Of a stretch of 40,120 nt of DNA, positions 10,092 to 18,267 are shown in pieces. The translations under genes were made by a program, and so were the position numbers. Location: NCBI GenBank assembly GCA_913065025.1, contig CAJYAP010000008.1:1-40120 (forward strand). The letters are read 5' to 3'. The DNA is from an uncultured Gammaproteobacteria bacterium. GTDB taxonomy: Bacteria > Pseudomonadota > Gammaproteobacteria > Poriferisulfidales > GCA-002705445. Within the stretch, counting starts at the first letter, position 1; each line of letters starts with the position of its first letter. The notes under the pieces were generated by a model. That model saw nothing but the letters and a program-made list of their open reading frames with translations, was not told where the DNA came from and did no database searches.

Positions 10092-10743
10092 TAGAAAAAT
10101 TGATGCAATGCTTTTTGATTTTGATGGAACACTTGCTGATACATCTTTCGATATGGTGAATTGTTTAAATATTTTACTTAATCAACATAATAAAAAAGAG
10201 GTAGAATTAGAATATGCTAAAAAATATATTTCAAGAGGTGCTGGTGGTTTAGTAGATTTTTCATGTCCTGAGTTGTCTAAGGATGATAGAAATAATTTTA
10301 TATCTGAATACTTAGAAATTTATAAAAATAATTTATTTATTAACACTCATTTATTTGATGGAGTTGAATACATTATTAACACTTTAGTAAAAAAAAATTA
10401 TAAATGGGGTATTGTCACAAACAAGCCTAGTTTTCTTGTGTTACCAATTATTGAGATGCTTAACTTTACCCATACACCTAATTGTATTGTTGCTGGAGAT
10501 ACTCTTAATGTGAAAAAGCCAAATCCAGAGCCGTTGTTGTATGCTTCTAAACAAATATCATGTGACCCTATTTTTTGCGCTTATGTTGGAGACGATATTC
10601 GCGATATTACCGCTGCTAATTCAGCAAATATGTTCTCTGTCGCTGCAGCTTATGGGTTTATCGATGACATGAGTAATGTAAAAGAATGGGGAAGTGATTA
10701 TATAATCAATTCCCCATTAGATTTAGAAAAATTTATTAATTAA
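10084..10743 (+). CDS. gph: Phosphoglycolate phosphatase-like HAD hydrolase
   Basis: A 219-residue HAD-superfamily phosphatase with a helical cap. Motif I is FDFDGTLADT (nucleophile Asp12, acid/base Asp14), motif II is TNKP, and motif IV is GDDIRDITAA. The placement right after ubiG is the known ubiG-gph (mupP) pairing. In Pseudomonas this neighbour is MupP, N-acetylmuramic acid 6-phosphate phosphatase of peptidoglycan recycling; in E. coli the similar Gph acts on 2-phosphoglycolate. Sequence alone does not decide between them, so substrate is open. It ends tail-to-tail with pntB, overlapping by four bases. Confidence 0.85.
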   Translation: MINRKIDAMLFDFDGTLADTSFDMVNCLNILLNQHNKKEVELEYAKKYISRGAGGLVDFSCPELSKDDRNNFISEYLEIYKNNLFINTHLFDGVEYIINTLVKKNYKWGIVTNKPSFLVLPIIEMLNFTHTPNCIVAGDTLNVKKPNPEPLLYASKQISCDPIFCAYVGDDIRDITAANSANMFSVAAAYGFIDDMSNVKEWGSDYIINSPLDLEKFIN

Positions 10744-12161
10744 CTAAGATTTAATGCTTGAACAATTTCTTCTGTAGTTTTCTTCGCATCACCTAACAAC
10801 ATCATTGTTTTATCTCTAAAAAATAAATCGTTATCAACACCTGCATAACCAGAAGCCATAGATCTTTTTAAGAATAATGTTGTCGCGGCTTTCTCTACAT
10901 CTAATATTGGCATTCCATAAATTGGGCTTTGGGGGTCTGTTTTTGCTAATGGATTTGTAACATCATTAGCACCTATTACGAATGCTACATCAGCTGTTGC
11001 GAACTCGTGATTAATTTCTTCAAGTTCAAAAACTTCATCATATGGGACATTGGCTTCAGCTAACAACACATTCATATGCCCTGGCATTCTTCCTGCTACA
11101 GGATGAATTGCATATCTTACCTCAACACCTTTTTCTTTAAGTATGTCACACATTTCTCGCAATGCATGTTGAGCTTGCGAAACAGCCATACCATACCCTG
11201 GAACAATAATTACCTTTTGTGCATTACTCATAATGAAAGACGCATCATCTGCACTTCCTTGCTTAACATTCCCTTTTGGTCCACCTGCTGCTGCTGCTGC
11301 TGCTGCATCGCCATCACCACCGAAACCACCAAGTAGAACGCTTACAATTGATCTATTCATTCCTTTACACATGATATAACTTAAAATGGCCCCAGAAGAA
11401 CCAACCAGCGCACCAGTTATAATTAATGCTGTATTTTGAAGTGTAAATCCAATTCCACATGCTGCCCATCCAGAATAAGAATTTAACATTGATACAACTA
11501 CTGGCATATCTGCGCCACCAATTGGAAGAACAACTAAGAAACCTATAAAGAAAGATAATCCAACAATCATCCAAAAATATTGTTCTGTAGAAGGACTCAT
11601 AGGATCTACAGCTGTCATATAAATTAAAGTTAATATTCCTAAAAATATAATAAGGTTAATTAAATGCTGACCCTTAAATACTAATGGGTTTCCACTAACC
11701 AAGCCTTGCAGTTTTGCAAAGGCAATAACCGAACCAGAAAATGTTATTGCTCCAATTGCTAAACCTAGACTCATTTCTATCATACTGCCTGTGCTTATTA
11801 TTCCGCCATCAAAAAATGCAGCTGGATTCTTATATGCTCCGATGGCAACAAAAACAGCTGCTAATCCAACCAAACTATGAAATGCAGCAACTAATTGCGG
11901 TAAAGCTGTCATGCTAATTTTTCTAGCAAGCACAGATCCAAAGAGACCACCTATTGCCACCGCTATAATAATATTTGTGTAACTTGATAATTCTAAGCCT
12001 GATCCTGCTCCATAAAGAGTAGTAGCTACAGCTATAGTCATTCCAAGCATCCCGTAAGTATTTCCCTTTCTAGCTGAAACAGGTGAAGAAAGACCTTTTA
12101 ATGCTAAGATGAAAAGTACTCCAGAAAGAAGATATGCAAAACCAATTATTGTTGTATTCAT
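10740..12161 (-). CDS. pntB: NAD(P) transhydrogenase beta subunit
   Basis: A 473-residue subunit. The N-terminal part (about residues 1-265) has multiple membrane helices forming the proton channel (domain II). A Gly/Ala hinge (GDGDAAAAAAAGG) follows, then the NADP(H)-binding domain III with GYGMAVSQAQH, HPVAGRMPGHMNVLLAEA and GANDVTNP. The enzyme uses the proton motive force to reduce NADP with NADH. It is the last gene of pntAA-pntAB-pntB, the three-subunit form also found in Rhodospirillum. The seven-alanine hinge is encoded by a perfect GCA repeat. Function is confident. Confidence 0.97.
   Translation of the reverse strand: MNTTIIGFAYLLSGVLFILALKGLSSPVSARKGNTYGMLGMTIAVATTLYGAGSGLELSSYTNIIIAVAIGGLFGSVLARKISMTALPQLVAAFHSLVGLAAVFVAIGAYKNPAAFFDGGIISTGSMIEMSLGLAIGAITFSGSVIAFAKLQGLVSGNPLVFKGQHLINLIIFLGILTLIYMTAVDPMSPSTEQYFWMIVGLSFFIGFLVVLPIGGADMPVVVSMLNSYSGWAACGIGFTLQNTALIITGALVGSSGAILSYIMCKGMNRSIVSVLLGGFGGDGDAAAAAAAGGPKGNVKQGSADDASFIMSNAQKVIIVPGYGMAVSQAQHALREMCDILKEKGVEVRYAIHPVAGRMPGHMNVLLAEANVPYDEVFELEEINHEFATADVAFVIGANDVTNPLAKTDPQSPIYGMPILDVEKAATTLFLKRSMASGYAGVDNDLFFRDKTMMLLGDAKKTTEEIVQALNLS
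11285..11305. repeat. (CTG)7 / (GCA)7 trinucleotide microsatellite inside pntB
   Basis: Seven perfect CTG units on the plus strand read as seven GCA alanine codons in pntB, at the hinge between the membrane domain and the NADP-binding domain. Perfect codon reuse suggests slippage-driven growth. Each unit keeps the reading frame, so length changes would alter only hinge length. Confidence 0.85.
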
Positions 12162-12175
12162 TTATATTTACCTAT

Positions 12176-12460
12176 TTATTTTTTCTTTTTAAACATTGCT
12201 AGCATTCTTTGTGCAACCATAAAACCGCCAAAAATATTTACGGATGCTAGAAGGACAGCGATTAATCCCATTGTGCTAGATAAATCTATAATACCTTTAC
12301 TAGCGACTGCAGCAATAAGGCCTCCAACGATGATTACTGATGATATTGCATTTGTTACAGCTAACAAAGGAGAATGTAATGCTGGAGTTACACCCCACAC
12401 TACATAGAACCCTACAAAAACTGATAACACAAAAATTGAAAACAAACTTAAAAAATCCAT
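12176..12460 (-). CDS. pntAB: NAD(P) transhydrogenase alpha subunit, membrane part (PntAB)
   Basis: A 94-residue protein made mostly of three hydrophobic helices (about residues 5-24, 32-51 and 59-82), ending in a Lys-rich tail. It corresponds to the C-terminal membrane portion of E. coli PntA, here a separate polypeptide. The motif LLAVTNAISSVIIVGG is characteristic. Its ATG shares one base with the pntAA stop, and pntB starts 14 bases after its end. All three subunits are needed for the proton-pumping transhydrogenase. Confidence 0.94.
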   Translation of the reverse strand: MDFLSLFSIFVLSVFVGFYVVWGVTPALHSPLLAVTNAISSVIIVGGLIAAVASKGIIDLSSTMGLIAVLLASVNIFGGFMVAQRMLAMFKKKK

Positions 12461-13611
12461 TATGAAACTCCTTTAACGATTTCACTTACAATACTTCCAC
12501 CTTTAGTAACTAAAGTATTTTTTACTGTCTCATCTTCCCAATCTAACTCTAGTTTGTTTGTTTCATTGTTTACATGCGGAGAAAGAAAATTAAGTAAATT
12601 TTTTGCAAACAAAGTGCTTGCGTCTTTTGGTAGCTCGCCAGGTAAATTATCAAATCCGACAATTTTTACACCGTCAGCATCAAAAATTTCATTTCTTTTT
12701 GTCAACTCACAGTTACCACCCATCTCTGCTGCCAAATCAACTACAACTGATCCTGTTCTCATTGAATTCACCATTTCTGCTGTCACTAATTTTGGAGCAG
12801 GCCTTCCTGGTATTAAAGCTGTTGTTATTACTATATCCTGATCTTTGATATGCTTTTTAATAACCTCTTGCTCTTTTTTCTTATATTCCTCGGTCATTTC
12901 CTTAGCGTAGCCACCTGAAGTTTCTGCTTCTTTCATAGCCTCTTCATCAACAATAAGAAATTTTCCACCTAAACTCTCAACTTGTTCTTTTGTTGCGGCC
13001 CTAACATCATATGCGGTGACTATTGCACCCATTCTCTTTGCGGTTGCAATGGCTTGCAGTCCTGCAACACCTACTCCCATTATAAAAACTTTAGCTGGGG
13101 CCACAGTTCCTGCAGCTGTCATCATCATTGGGAAAGCGCTATTAAAGCTACTTGCTCCTTTTATAACTGCTTGATATCCAGATAAATTAGACTGCGATGA
13201 TAAAACGTCCATTGATTGTGCTCTTGTTATTCTTGGCATTAGATCCATAGCAAAAGTTGTTAATGAAGCTTTTGCATATTCCTCAGAATCTTTCTTTGAA
13301 ACTAATGCTGACATATGTGCAAGTACCATTGCATCTTTCTTACACATTGAAATTTCATCAATTTCATCATTTGATGTCATTAAACGCTGTATTTTAAATA
13401 TAATATCCGCATTACTTAATGTAGATTTTGTATCGGACGCAATTTTAGCACCTGCCTCTTTAAATATCTCATCTGTAAAACCTGAATTTTGCCCTGCACC
13501 ACTCTCTACAGTTACCTCAAAGCCCATTGCCGTAAATTTTTTGACTACTTCTGGAGAAGCTGCAACCCTGGTCTCTCCAACCCTATTTTCTTTTGGAATT
13601 GAAATTTTCAT
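12460..13611 (-). CDS. pntAA: NAD(P) transhydrogenase alpha subunit, NAD-binding part (PntAA)
   Basis: A 383-residue soluble domain I protein related to alanine dehydrogenase. It starts with KISIPKENRVGETRVAASPEVVKKF, typical of the family. It carries the NAD-binding GVGVAGLQAIATAKRMGA and the motif IPGRPAPKLVTAEMV. It binds NADH and passes hydride to domain III of PntB. The operon has its own promoter-like sequence in the 130-base gap after scpB. The only other plausible reading, alanine dehydrogenase, is excluded by the pntAB and pntB neighbours. Confidence 0.97.
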   Translation of the reverse strand: MKISIPKENRVGETRVAASPEVVKKFTAMGFEVTVESGAGQNSGFTDEIFKEAGAKIASDTKSTLSNADIIFKIQRLMTSNDEIDEISMCKKDAMVLAHMSALVSKKDSEEYAKASLTTFAMDLMPRITRAQSMDVLSSQSNLSGYQAVIKGASSFNSAFPMMMTAAGTVAPAKVFIMGVGVAGLQAIATAKRMGAIVTAYDVRAATKEQVESLGGKFLIVDEEAMKEAETSGGYAKEMTEEYKKKEQEVIKKHIKDQDIVITTALIPGRPAPKLVTAEMVNSMRTGSVVVDLAAEMGGNCELTKRNEIFDADGVKIVGFDNLPGELPKDASTLFAKNLLNFLSPHVNNETNKLELDWEDETVKNTLVTKGGSIVSEIVKGVS

Positions 13612-13655
13612 GTTATTACCGTTTGTTTAATAATTGTTCGTCTTGATGGTACGAC

Positions 13656-13684
13656 AATATATTCTAATATTCCGAATTACTCAA
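13656..13684 (-). promoter_or_regulatory. Predicted sigma70-type promoter of pntAA-pntAB-pntB
   Basis: On the minus strand TTGAGT (13684-13679) and TATATT (13661-13656) are separated by 17 bases, a good match to -35 and -10 boxes, about 45 bases upstream of the pntAA ATG. It lies in the 130-base gap after scpB, the only sizeable gap in this stretch. AT-rich DNA gives chance matches, so this is moderate evidence. Confidence 0.5.
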
Positions 13685-13741
13685 GAAAAAATACCCAAAA
13701 AGAGCTATAAAGGTCGAAAAAAGTAATAAATCTTAGTATTT

Positions 13742-14377
13742 TTAATGAATATTATCTTCGTTATATTCTTCTGCCTTAGGATCAATTAAATCATTATCTT
13801 TTTCATTATTTAAATTTGTATCTAACAAGCCTAGTTGTTGTTTTTCTTGCTCTGAAAGCTCTATAATATCATCAAGTTTGGGCAACTGATTTAGAGTTGT
13901 TAGATTATGTGAATCCAAAAATTCTTTTGTTGAGCCAAAAATTGCAGGCTTACCAGGCACATCTTTATAACCCAAAATTTTTATCCATTCTCTTTCAAGA
14001 AGAGTTTTTATAATATTGCTACTTACGCTAACACCGCGAACGGCTTCAATTTCAGTTCTTGTTATAGGCTGTTTATATATAATTAATGCTAAAGTTTCCA
14101 TTAATGCCCTTGAATATTTTTGAGGTTTTTCGGGATAGAAATTTGTAACCCACTCGTTACATTCTTCTGAAACCTGAAATCTATATCCAGTAGAGACTTT
14201 TTTTAAATTAACACCTGAATTTAAATATTGTATTTGGAGCTCAGAAATTAATTCTTCTAATAATTTTAAAGAGATTTTCTCGTCAGAAAAAAAGTTTCTT
14301 AGCTCTTTTATAGATATCGGCGAGGAAGACGAAAATATTAAAGATTCAATAATTTTTTTTAATTTAGAATTTTTCAA
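13742..14377 (-). CDS. scpB: Segregation and condensation protein B
   Basis: A 211-residue ScpB with two winged-helix domains. The motif ALMETLALIIYKQPITRTEIEAVRGVS is a strong signature. ScpB dimers bind the kleisin ScpA and help the SMC complex compact and separate chromosomes. An acidic tail (EEYNEDNIH) ends the protein. scpA lies 19 bases upstream. Genomes with ScpAB usually carry Smc rather than MukBEF; an smc gene is not in the window. Confidence 0.95.
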   Translation of the reverse strand: MKNSKLKKIIESLIFSSSSPISIKELRNFFSDEKISLKLLEELISELQIQYLNSGVNLKKVSTGYRFQVSEECNEWVTNFYPEKPQKYSRALMETLALIIYKQPITRTEIEAVRGVSVSSNIIKTLLEREWIKILGYKDVPGKPAIFGSTKEFLDSHNLTTLNQLPKLDDIIELSEQEKQQLGLLDTNLNNEKDNDLIDPKAEEYNEDNIH

Positions 14378-14396
14378 AAGATACTCTCTTAAGTTT

Positions 14397-15209
14397 TTAT
14401 TTTAATTTGATAAATATAGCAGAATCATTATTTGCTTGAGCACAGTCTATTAATGTTAGTTTTATTAATTCTAGTATAGCTAAGAAAGAAACTATTAATC
14501 CTGACTTACCTTCACTTGAATTCAATAAATCTTTAAAATCGATAAATTCATCTTGTTTTAATATGTTTAAAATTAATGTCATTTTTTCTCTTACAGATAA
14601 AAAGTCTTTTTTGACATCATGTGGAGTTAAAAATTTTGTTTGCTCCATTAACTTATGAAAAATAATTACAAGTTTATCCAAATCAATATTTTGATAAGCT
14701 TCATCTTTTTTTACAGTCTCATAAGGAACCTTATTTAGAATATAAAAGTCCCTGTCTATTCTAGGTAAAGCATCAAGATTAAAACTTGCTTTCTTATATC
14801 TTTCATATTCTTGCAACCTTCTTATTAATTCTGCCCTAGGATCGTCTTCCTCCCCCAGCTCTTCCTCAATTGATGGTAGTAATAATTTAGATTTTATCTC
14901 GGTTAATGTGGCAGCCATTAACATGTATTCTGCCGCTAACTCTAATTCTAAGTCTTGCATTAAATCTATGTACTGAACGTATTGCTCGGTTATTTTTGCT
15001 ACTGGTAATTCAAGAATATCAAAGTTTTGACTTTTTATTAAATAGAGCAAAAGATCTAAAGGACCTTCAAATGACTCAAGAACAACTTCTAGAGCATCAG
15101 GTGGTAGGTACAAATCTTCAGGTATATTTAGATATGGCTCACCTTTTACATAAGCTAAGGGAATATTAATATTCTCTAAATCTTTAAGCTCACCAGGTTT
15201 TGTATCCAT
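14397..15209 (-). CDS. scpA: Segregation and condensation protein A (kleisin)
   Basis: A 270-residue kleisin. The N-terminal motif FEGPLDLLLYLIKSQNFDILELPVAKITEQYVQYI is diagnostic and forms the part that binds the SMC neck. The C-terminal winged-helix region (about 190-270) contacts the SMC head. An N-terminal extension of roughly 45 residues precedes the kleisin motif, longer than in Bacillus ScpA but common in gammaproteobacteria. It is the first gene of scpA-scpB, divergent from yciB with a gap of about 86 bases. Confidence 0.95.
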   Translation of the reverse strand: MDTKPGELKDLENINIPLAYVKGEPYLNIPEDLYLPPDALEVVLESFEGPLDLLLYLIKSQNFDILELPVAKITEQYVQYIDLMQDLELELAAEYMLMAATLTEIKSKLLLPSIEEELGEEDDPRAELIRRLQEYERYKKASFNLDALPRIDRDFYILNKVPYETVKKDEAYQNIDLDKLVIIFHKLMEQTKFLTPHDVKKDFLSVREKMTLILNILKQDEFIDFKDLLNSSEGKSGLIVSFLAILELIKLTLIDCAQANNDSAIFIKLK

Positions 15210-15295
15210 TCACTTATATTATGTTATTATTTAATAAATATTATATCATTATATGAAATTAACTTAACATATTTCTAATTTTTTTGGGGTTTATT

Positions 15296-15898
15296 TTGAA
15301 AGCATTTATTGACTTTATTCCTGTCTTTTTCTTTTTTCTATCTTATATTTTTTACACAGATATACCAATCAGTTACATAAATGATGTAAATAATATATTT
15401 GGTATTTCATTAAATTCAAATAAATCTAACGGAATATACTTTGCAACTTTAGTTTTAATGATTACTTATTCTGTACAATTTTTGGCGCTATTTATTACCA
15501 GTAATGTTAAAAAAATACACTACATAACATTATTTATAATATTAATTGCAGGTTTTAGTACGCTATATTTTAAAAATCCTTATTTTATTAAAATAAAACC
15601 ATCTATAGTTTATTGGGGCTTTGCAATATTTTTTATACTTAACAATATTTTTGGAAAAGAAAATATAATTAAAAAATTACTTCAAGAGCAAATAATTCTT
15701 GATGATAAAAAATGGTCCCTACTATCAAATTCGTGGATAGTATTTTTCATACTGTGTGGCTTTTTAAATCTGTATGTTGCAAATTTTTATTCTGAGGTAA
15801 AATGGGTTGAGTTTAAGTTCTATATATTAGGAATAATATTACCAGTAGTATTTATAATACTAAATGGTGTTTACATCGGATTTAATACGAAAAAATAA
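15296..15898 (+). CDS. yciB: Inner-membrane septation protein YciB/IspZ family
   Basis: A 200-residue, highly hydrophobic membrane protein with about five or six helices. The start FIDFIPVFFFFLSYIFYTDI and the later stretch NSWIVFFILCGFLNLYVANFYSEVKWVEFKFY match YciB (IspZ, septation protein A), an inner-membrane protein linked to cell-envelope synthesis and division. The ORF track uses a TTG at 15284. I prefer the TTG at 15296, giving MKAFIDFIP as in homologues, with GGGG about six bases ahead as its ribosome site. It converges on mlaA with only seven bases between stops. Confidence 0.88.
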   Translation: MKAFIDFIPVFFFFLSYIFYTDIPISYINDVNNIFGISLNSNKSNGIYFATLVLMITYSVQFLALFITSNVKKIHYITLFIILIAGFSTLYFKNPYFIKIKPSIVYWGFAIFFILNNIFGKENIIKKLLQEQIILDDKKWSLLSNSWIVFFILCGFLNLYVANFYSEVKWVEFKFYILGIILPVVFIILNGVYIGFNTKK

Positions 15899-15905
15899 AA
15901 AATTA

Positions 15906-16631
15906 TTAATCGGCAATATCAGAAGTTAAACTAGAATCGTCTAAGTCTCCATCAGCAATATCAAATTCTCTTTGCTCTAAATATGCATCTTTGTACAATG
16001 TATATTTATCATCTGATATTTCACTAGCTATGTCTTCCTTGGCAAGTAAATTTGATCTCGAATCAACCGCATTTACTCCTACCATAATATTTCTAAATGA
16101 AACATCATCTAACCAAGCCAATGGATTTAGATACATAGACAATATCCTGCCAGGCATATCTCTGACACTACTTGAACCAAGAAGTGGTAAAACAACATAT
16201 GGTCCTGCCCCTGCTCCAAGAGCTCCAAAAGTCTGTCCTAGATCTTCTGGCGCGTGAGTTAATCCCATATGTGACGCAACATCAATTATTCCGGCCAATC
16301 CTATAGTCGAATTTATAGCAAGTCTTCCGATAGAAGTTCCGAATTGATTTGGTTTACCTTGAAATAAATTATTTAAAGCATTATCAATTTCGTTAAGATT
16401 TGAAAAAAAGTTTGTCACACCAGTTTTTACTGGTTGAGGCGTAATTGCATCGTAACCTTTTGCGAGAGGCTTGAATAAAGCCTGGTCAAAAGCATCGTTA
16501 ACTGCGAAAACAGGTCTGTTGACAGTCTGCCAAGGGTCATTTGAATCAGACATAGAATTTCCAGAATAAGTAGCACATCCACTTAATACTAATGAAGCTA
16601 AGGCTAAAGATAGTACTCTTAAATTTCTCAT
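15906..16631 (-). CDS. mlaA: MlaA (VacJ) outer-membrane lipoprotein
   Basis: A 241-residue lipoprotein. The signal peptide ends in the lipobox LSGC with Cys19 as the lipidated residue. The body has the MlaA signature DPWQTVNRPVFAVNDAFDQALFKPLAKGYD and later LGQTFGALGAGAGPYVVLPLLGSSSVRD. MlaA sits in the outer membrane and removes misplaced phospholipids for retrograde transport by MlaC and MlaFEDB. An acidic tail follows the domain. A clear AGGAG ribosome site precedes the ATG. No other mla genes are nearby, which is usual for mlaA. Confidence 0.96.
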   Translation of the reverse strand: MRNLRVLSLALASLVLSGCATYSGNSMSDSNDPWQTVNRPVFAVNDAFDQALFKPLAKGYDAITPQPVKTGVTNFFSNLNEIDNALNNLFQGKPNQFGTSIGRLAINSTIGLAGIIDVASHMGLTHAPEDLGQTFGALGAGAGPYVVLPLLGSSSVRDMPGRILSMYLNPLAWLDDVSFRNIMVGVNAVDSRSNLLAKEDIASEISDDKYTLYKDAYLEQREFDIADGDLDDSSLTSDIAD

Positions 16632-16713
16632 TTTCTCCTCTCAACTGCCTTTTAAAAGCAATATTTCATTTTTATGAACTAATAATAAGCTGGATAAGAA
16701 AATAAGTACAGTA

Positions 16714-17925
16714 TTAGTTTTTTAACTTATTTTTTAATCTTAAAGCGTTTAGTGCTATAAAACCTTGCGCATCTTTATGATCATAAGATCCCTTGTCATC
16801 ATCAAATGTTGCAAGATTCTCTTTATACAAGCTATTATTTTCAGACTTTCTTCCCTCTATAATAATATTCCCCTTATATAAGGATAATCTAACAAAACCG
16901 TTAACAGTTTTTTGAGTGGCATCAATAAATGTTTGTAAATTTTCTCTTTCTGGGCTCCACCAAAAACCATTATAAATAATATTAGCATATTTGGGCATTA
17001 GTTCTGTCTTTAGATGAGCTACTTCTCTATCCAGAGTAACTGACTCTATAGCTCTTCTTGAATGGAGTATAATTGTACCACCTGGAGTTTCATAACAGCC
17101 TCTTGATTTCATACCCACATATCTATTTTCGATTATATCTAGCCTTCCTATAGCATGTTTTGCACCCAAATTGTTTAGAGCCTCCAAGATAATGGCAGGA
17201 CTCATCTTCTTTCCATTTAATGCTACAGGATCTCCTTCGCAAAATTCTATTTCTATTTCTTCAGCTTTATCTGGAGCATTATGTGGGGCAGTGGTCCATC
17301 TCCACATACTCTCTGGAGGAGAAGCCCATGGATCTTCTAAAACTTTACCCTCGTAAGATATATGAAGAAGATTCGCGTCCATTGAATATGGGGGAGCATT
17401 TTTTTTATCCATATCAATTGGGATATCATTTTCGGCAGCATAAGATAAAAGTTTATCTCTAGAATTTAAATCCCATTCTCTCCAAGGCGCAATAATTTTT
17501 ATTTTTGGGTTTAAAGAATAAGCTGATAATTCAAAACGAACTTGATCATTACCTTTCCCTGTTGCCCCATGAGAGATAGCATCAGCATTACATTTTTCAG
17601 CGACCTCTACTAATTTTTTTGAAATCAACGGACGAGCTATTGCGGTACCTAATAGATACTGTTCTTCATATAAAGCATTTGCTCTAAACATTGGAAAGAT
17701 AAAATCTTTTGTAAACTCTTCTTTTAAGTCATCTAAAAATATTTGAGATACACCAAGTTCCTTTGCTTTTTTCTTTGCGGATTCAATTTCACCTTTTTGT
17801 CCTAAATCGGCTGTGTATGTTATTACTTCACACTTATAATTGTCTTGCAGCCACTTAACTATAATAGAAGTGTCTAAACCTCCAGAATATGCCAAAACAA
17901 CTTTCTTAATATTTTTATCTTTCAT
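16714..17925 (-). CDS. argG: Argininosuccinate synthase
   Basis: A 403-residue enzyme joining citrulline and aspartate with ATP in arginine synthesis. The PP-loop AYSGGLDTS lies at residues 12-20; [11 protein letters not shown] and the C-terminal signature [12 protein letters not shown] are also clear. Length fits the short (type I) ArgG family. It follows grxD by six bases and precedes mlaA by 82. The pairing with grxD and the amidotransferase may be simple genome compaction. The other arginine genes are elsewhere. Confidence 0.98.
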   Translation of the reverse strand: MKDKNIKKVVLAYSGGLDTSIIVKWLQDNYKCEVITYTADLGQKGEIESAKKKAKELGVSQIFLDDLKEEFTKDFIFPMFRANALYEEQYLLGTAIARPLISKKLVEVAEKCNADAISHGATGKGNDQVRFELSAYSLNPKIKIIAPWREWDLNSRDKLLSYAAENDIPIDMDKKNAPPYSMDANLLHISYEGKVLEDPWASPPESMWRWTTAPHNAPDKAEEIEIEFCEGDPVALNGKKMSPAIILEALNNLGAKHAIGRLDIIENRYVGMKSRGCYETPGGTIILHSRRAIESVTLDREVAHLKTELMPKYANIIYNGFWWSPERENLQTFIDATQKTVNGFVRLSLYKGNIIIEGRKSENNSLYKENLATFDDDKGSYDHKDAQGFIALNALRLKNKLKN

Positions 17926-17931
17926 TATTTT

Positions 17932-18246
17932 TTATGAGTTAGCTTCATCTATCATTTTTTTTAATTCACCTTTTTCATGAAGCTCAAGAGTGATATCACA
18001 TCCACCTATAAATTCACCATTTATATAAACTTGAGGGAAAGTTGGCCAATCAGCAAATTTAGGTAAATTTTGAAATATTTCTGGATCCATTAATATATTT
18101 ACATACGCAAATTCTGATCCACATTGTTTTAGAGCCTCGGAAGTTCTACTTGAAAATCCGCATTGTGGCATTTGTGGCGTACCCTTCATATATATGATTA
18201 CCTTATTACTCTCTACTTGCTCTTTTATTCTTTCTAAAACGTCCAT
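17932..18246 (-). CDS. grxD: Monothiol glutaredoxin (Grx4 type)
   Basis: A 104-residue monothiol glutaredoxin with the CGFS active site at residues 29-32 and the family stretches KGTPQMPQCGFS and WPTFPQVYINGEFIGGCDI. These proteins bind a shared [2Fe-2S] cluster with glutathione and deliver it to other proteins. It lies 21 bases after the upstream amidotransferase and six bases before argG. Length is close to E. coli GrxD. Confidence 0.96.
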   Translation of the reverse strand: MDVLERIKEQVESNKVIIYMKGTPQMPQCGFSSRTSEALKQCGSEFAYVNILMDPEIFQNLPKFADWPTFPQVYINGEFIGGCDITLELHEKGELKKMIDEANS

Positions 18247-18267
18247 AATTTCTCCTGATTATATATC

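Noticed and set aside
11076-11336. Plus-strand 86-aa frame with a poly-Cys run inside pntB
   Set aside because: It is the antisense reading of the GCA repeat and conserved PntB sequence; no ribosome site or family resemblance.
12554-12848. Two overlapping plus-strand frames opposite pntAA
   Set aside because: Shadows of a conserved gene in other frames; low-complexity composition.
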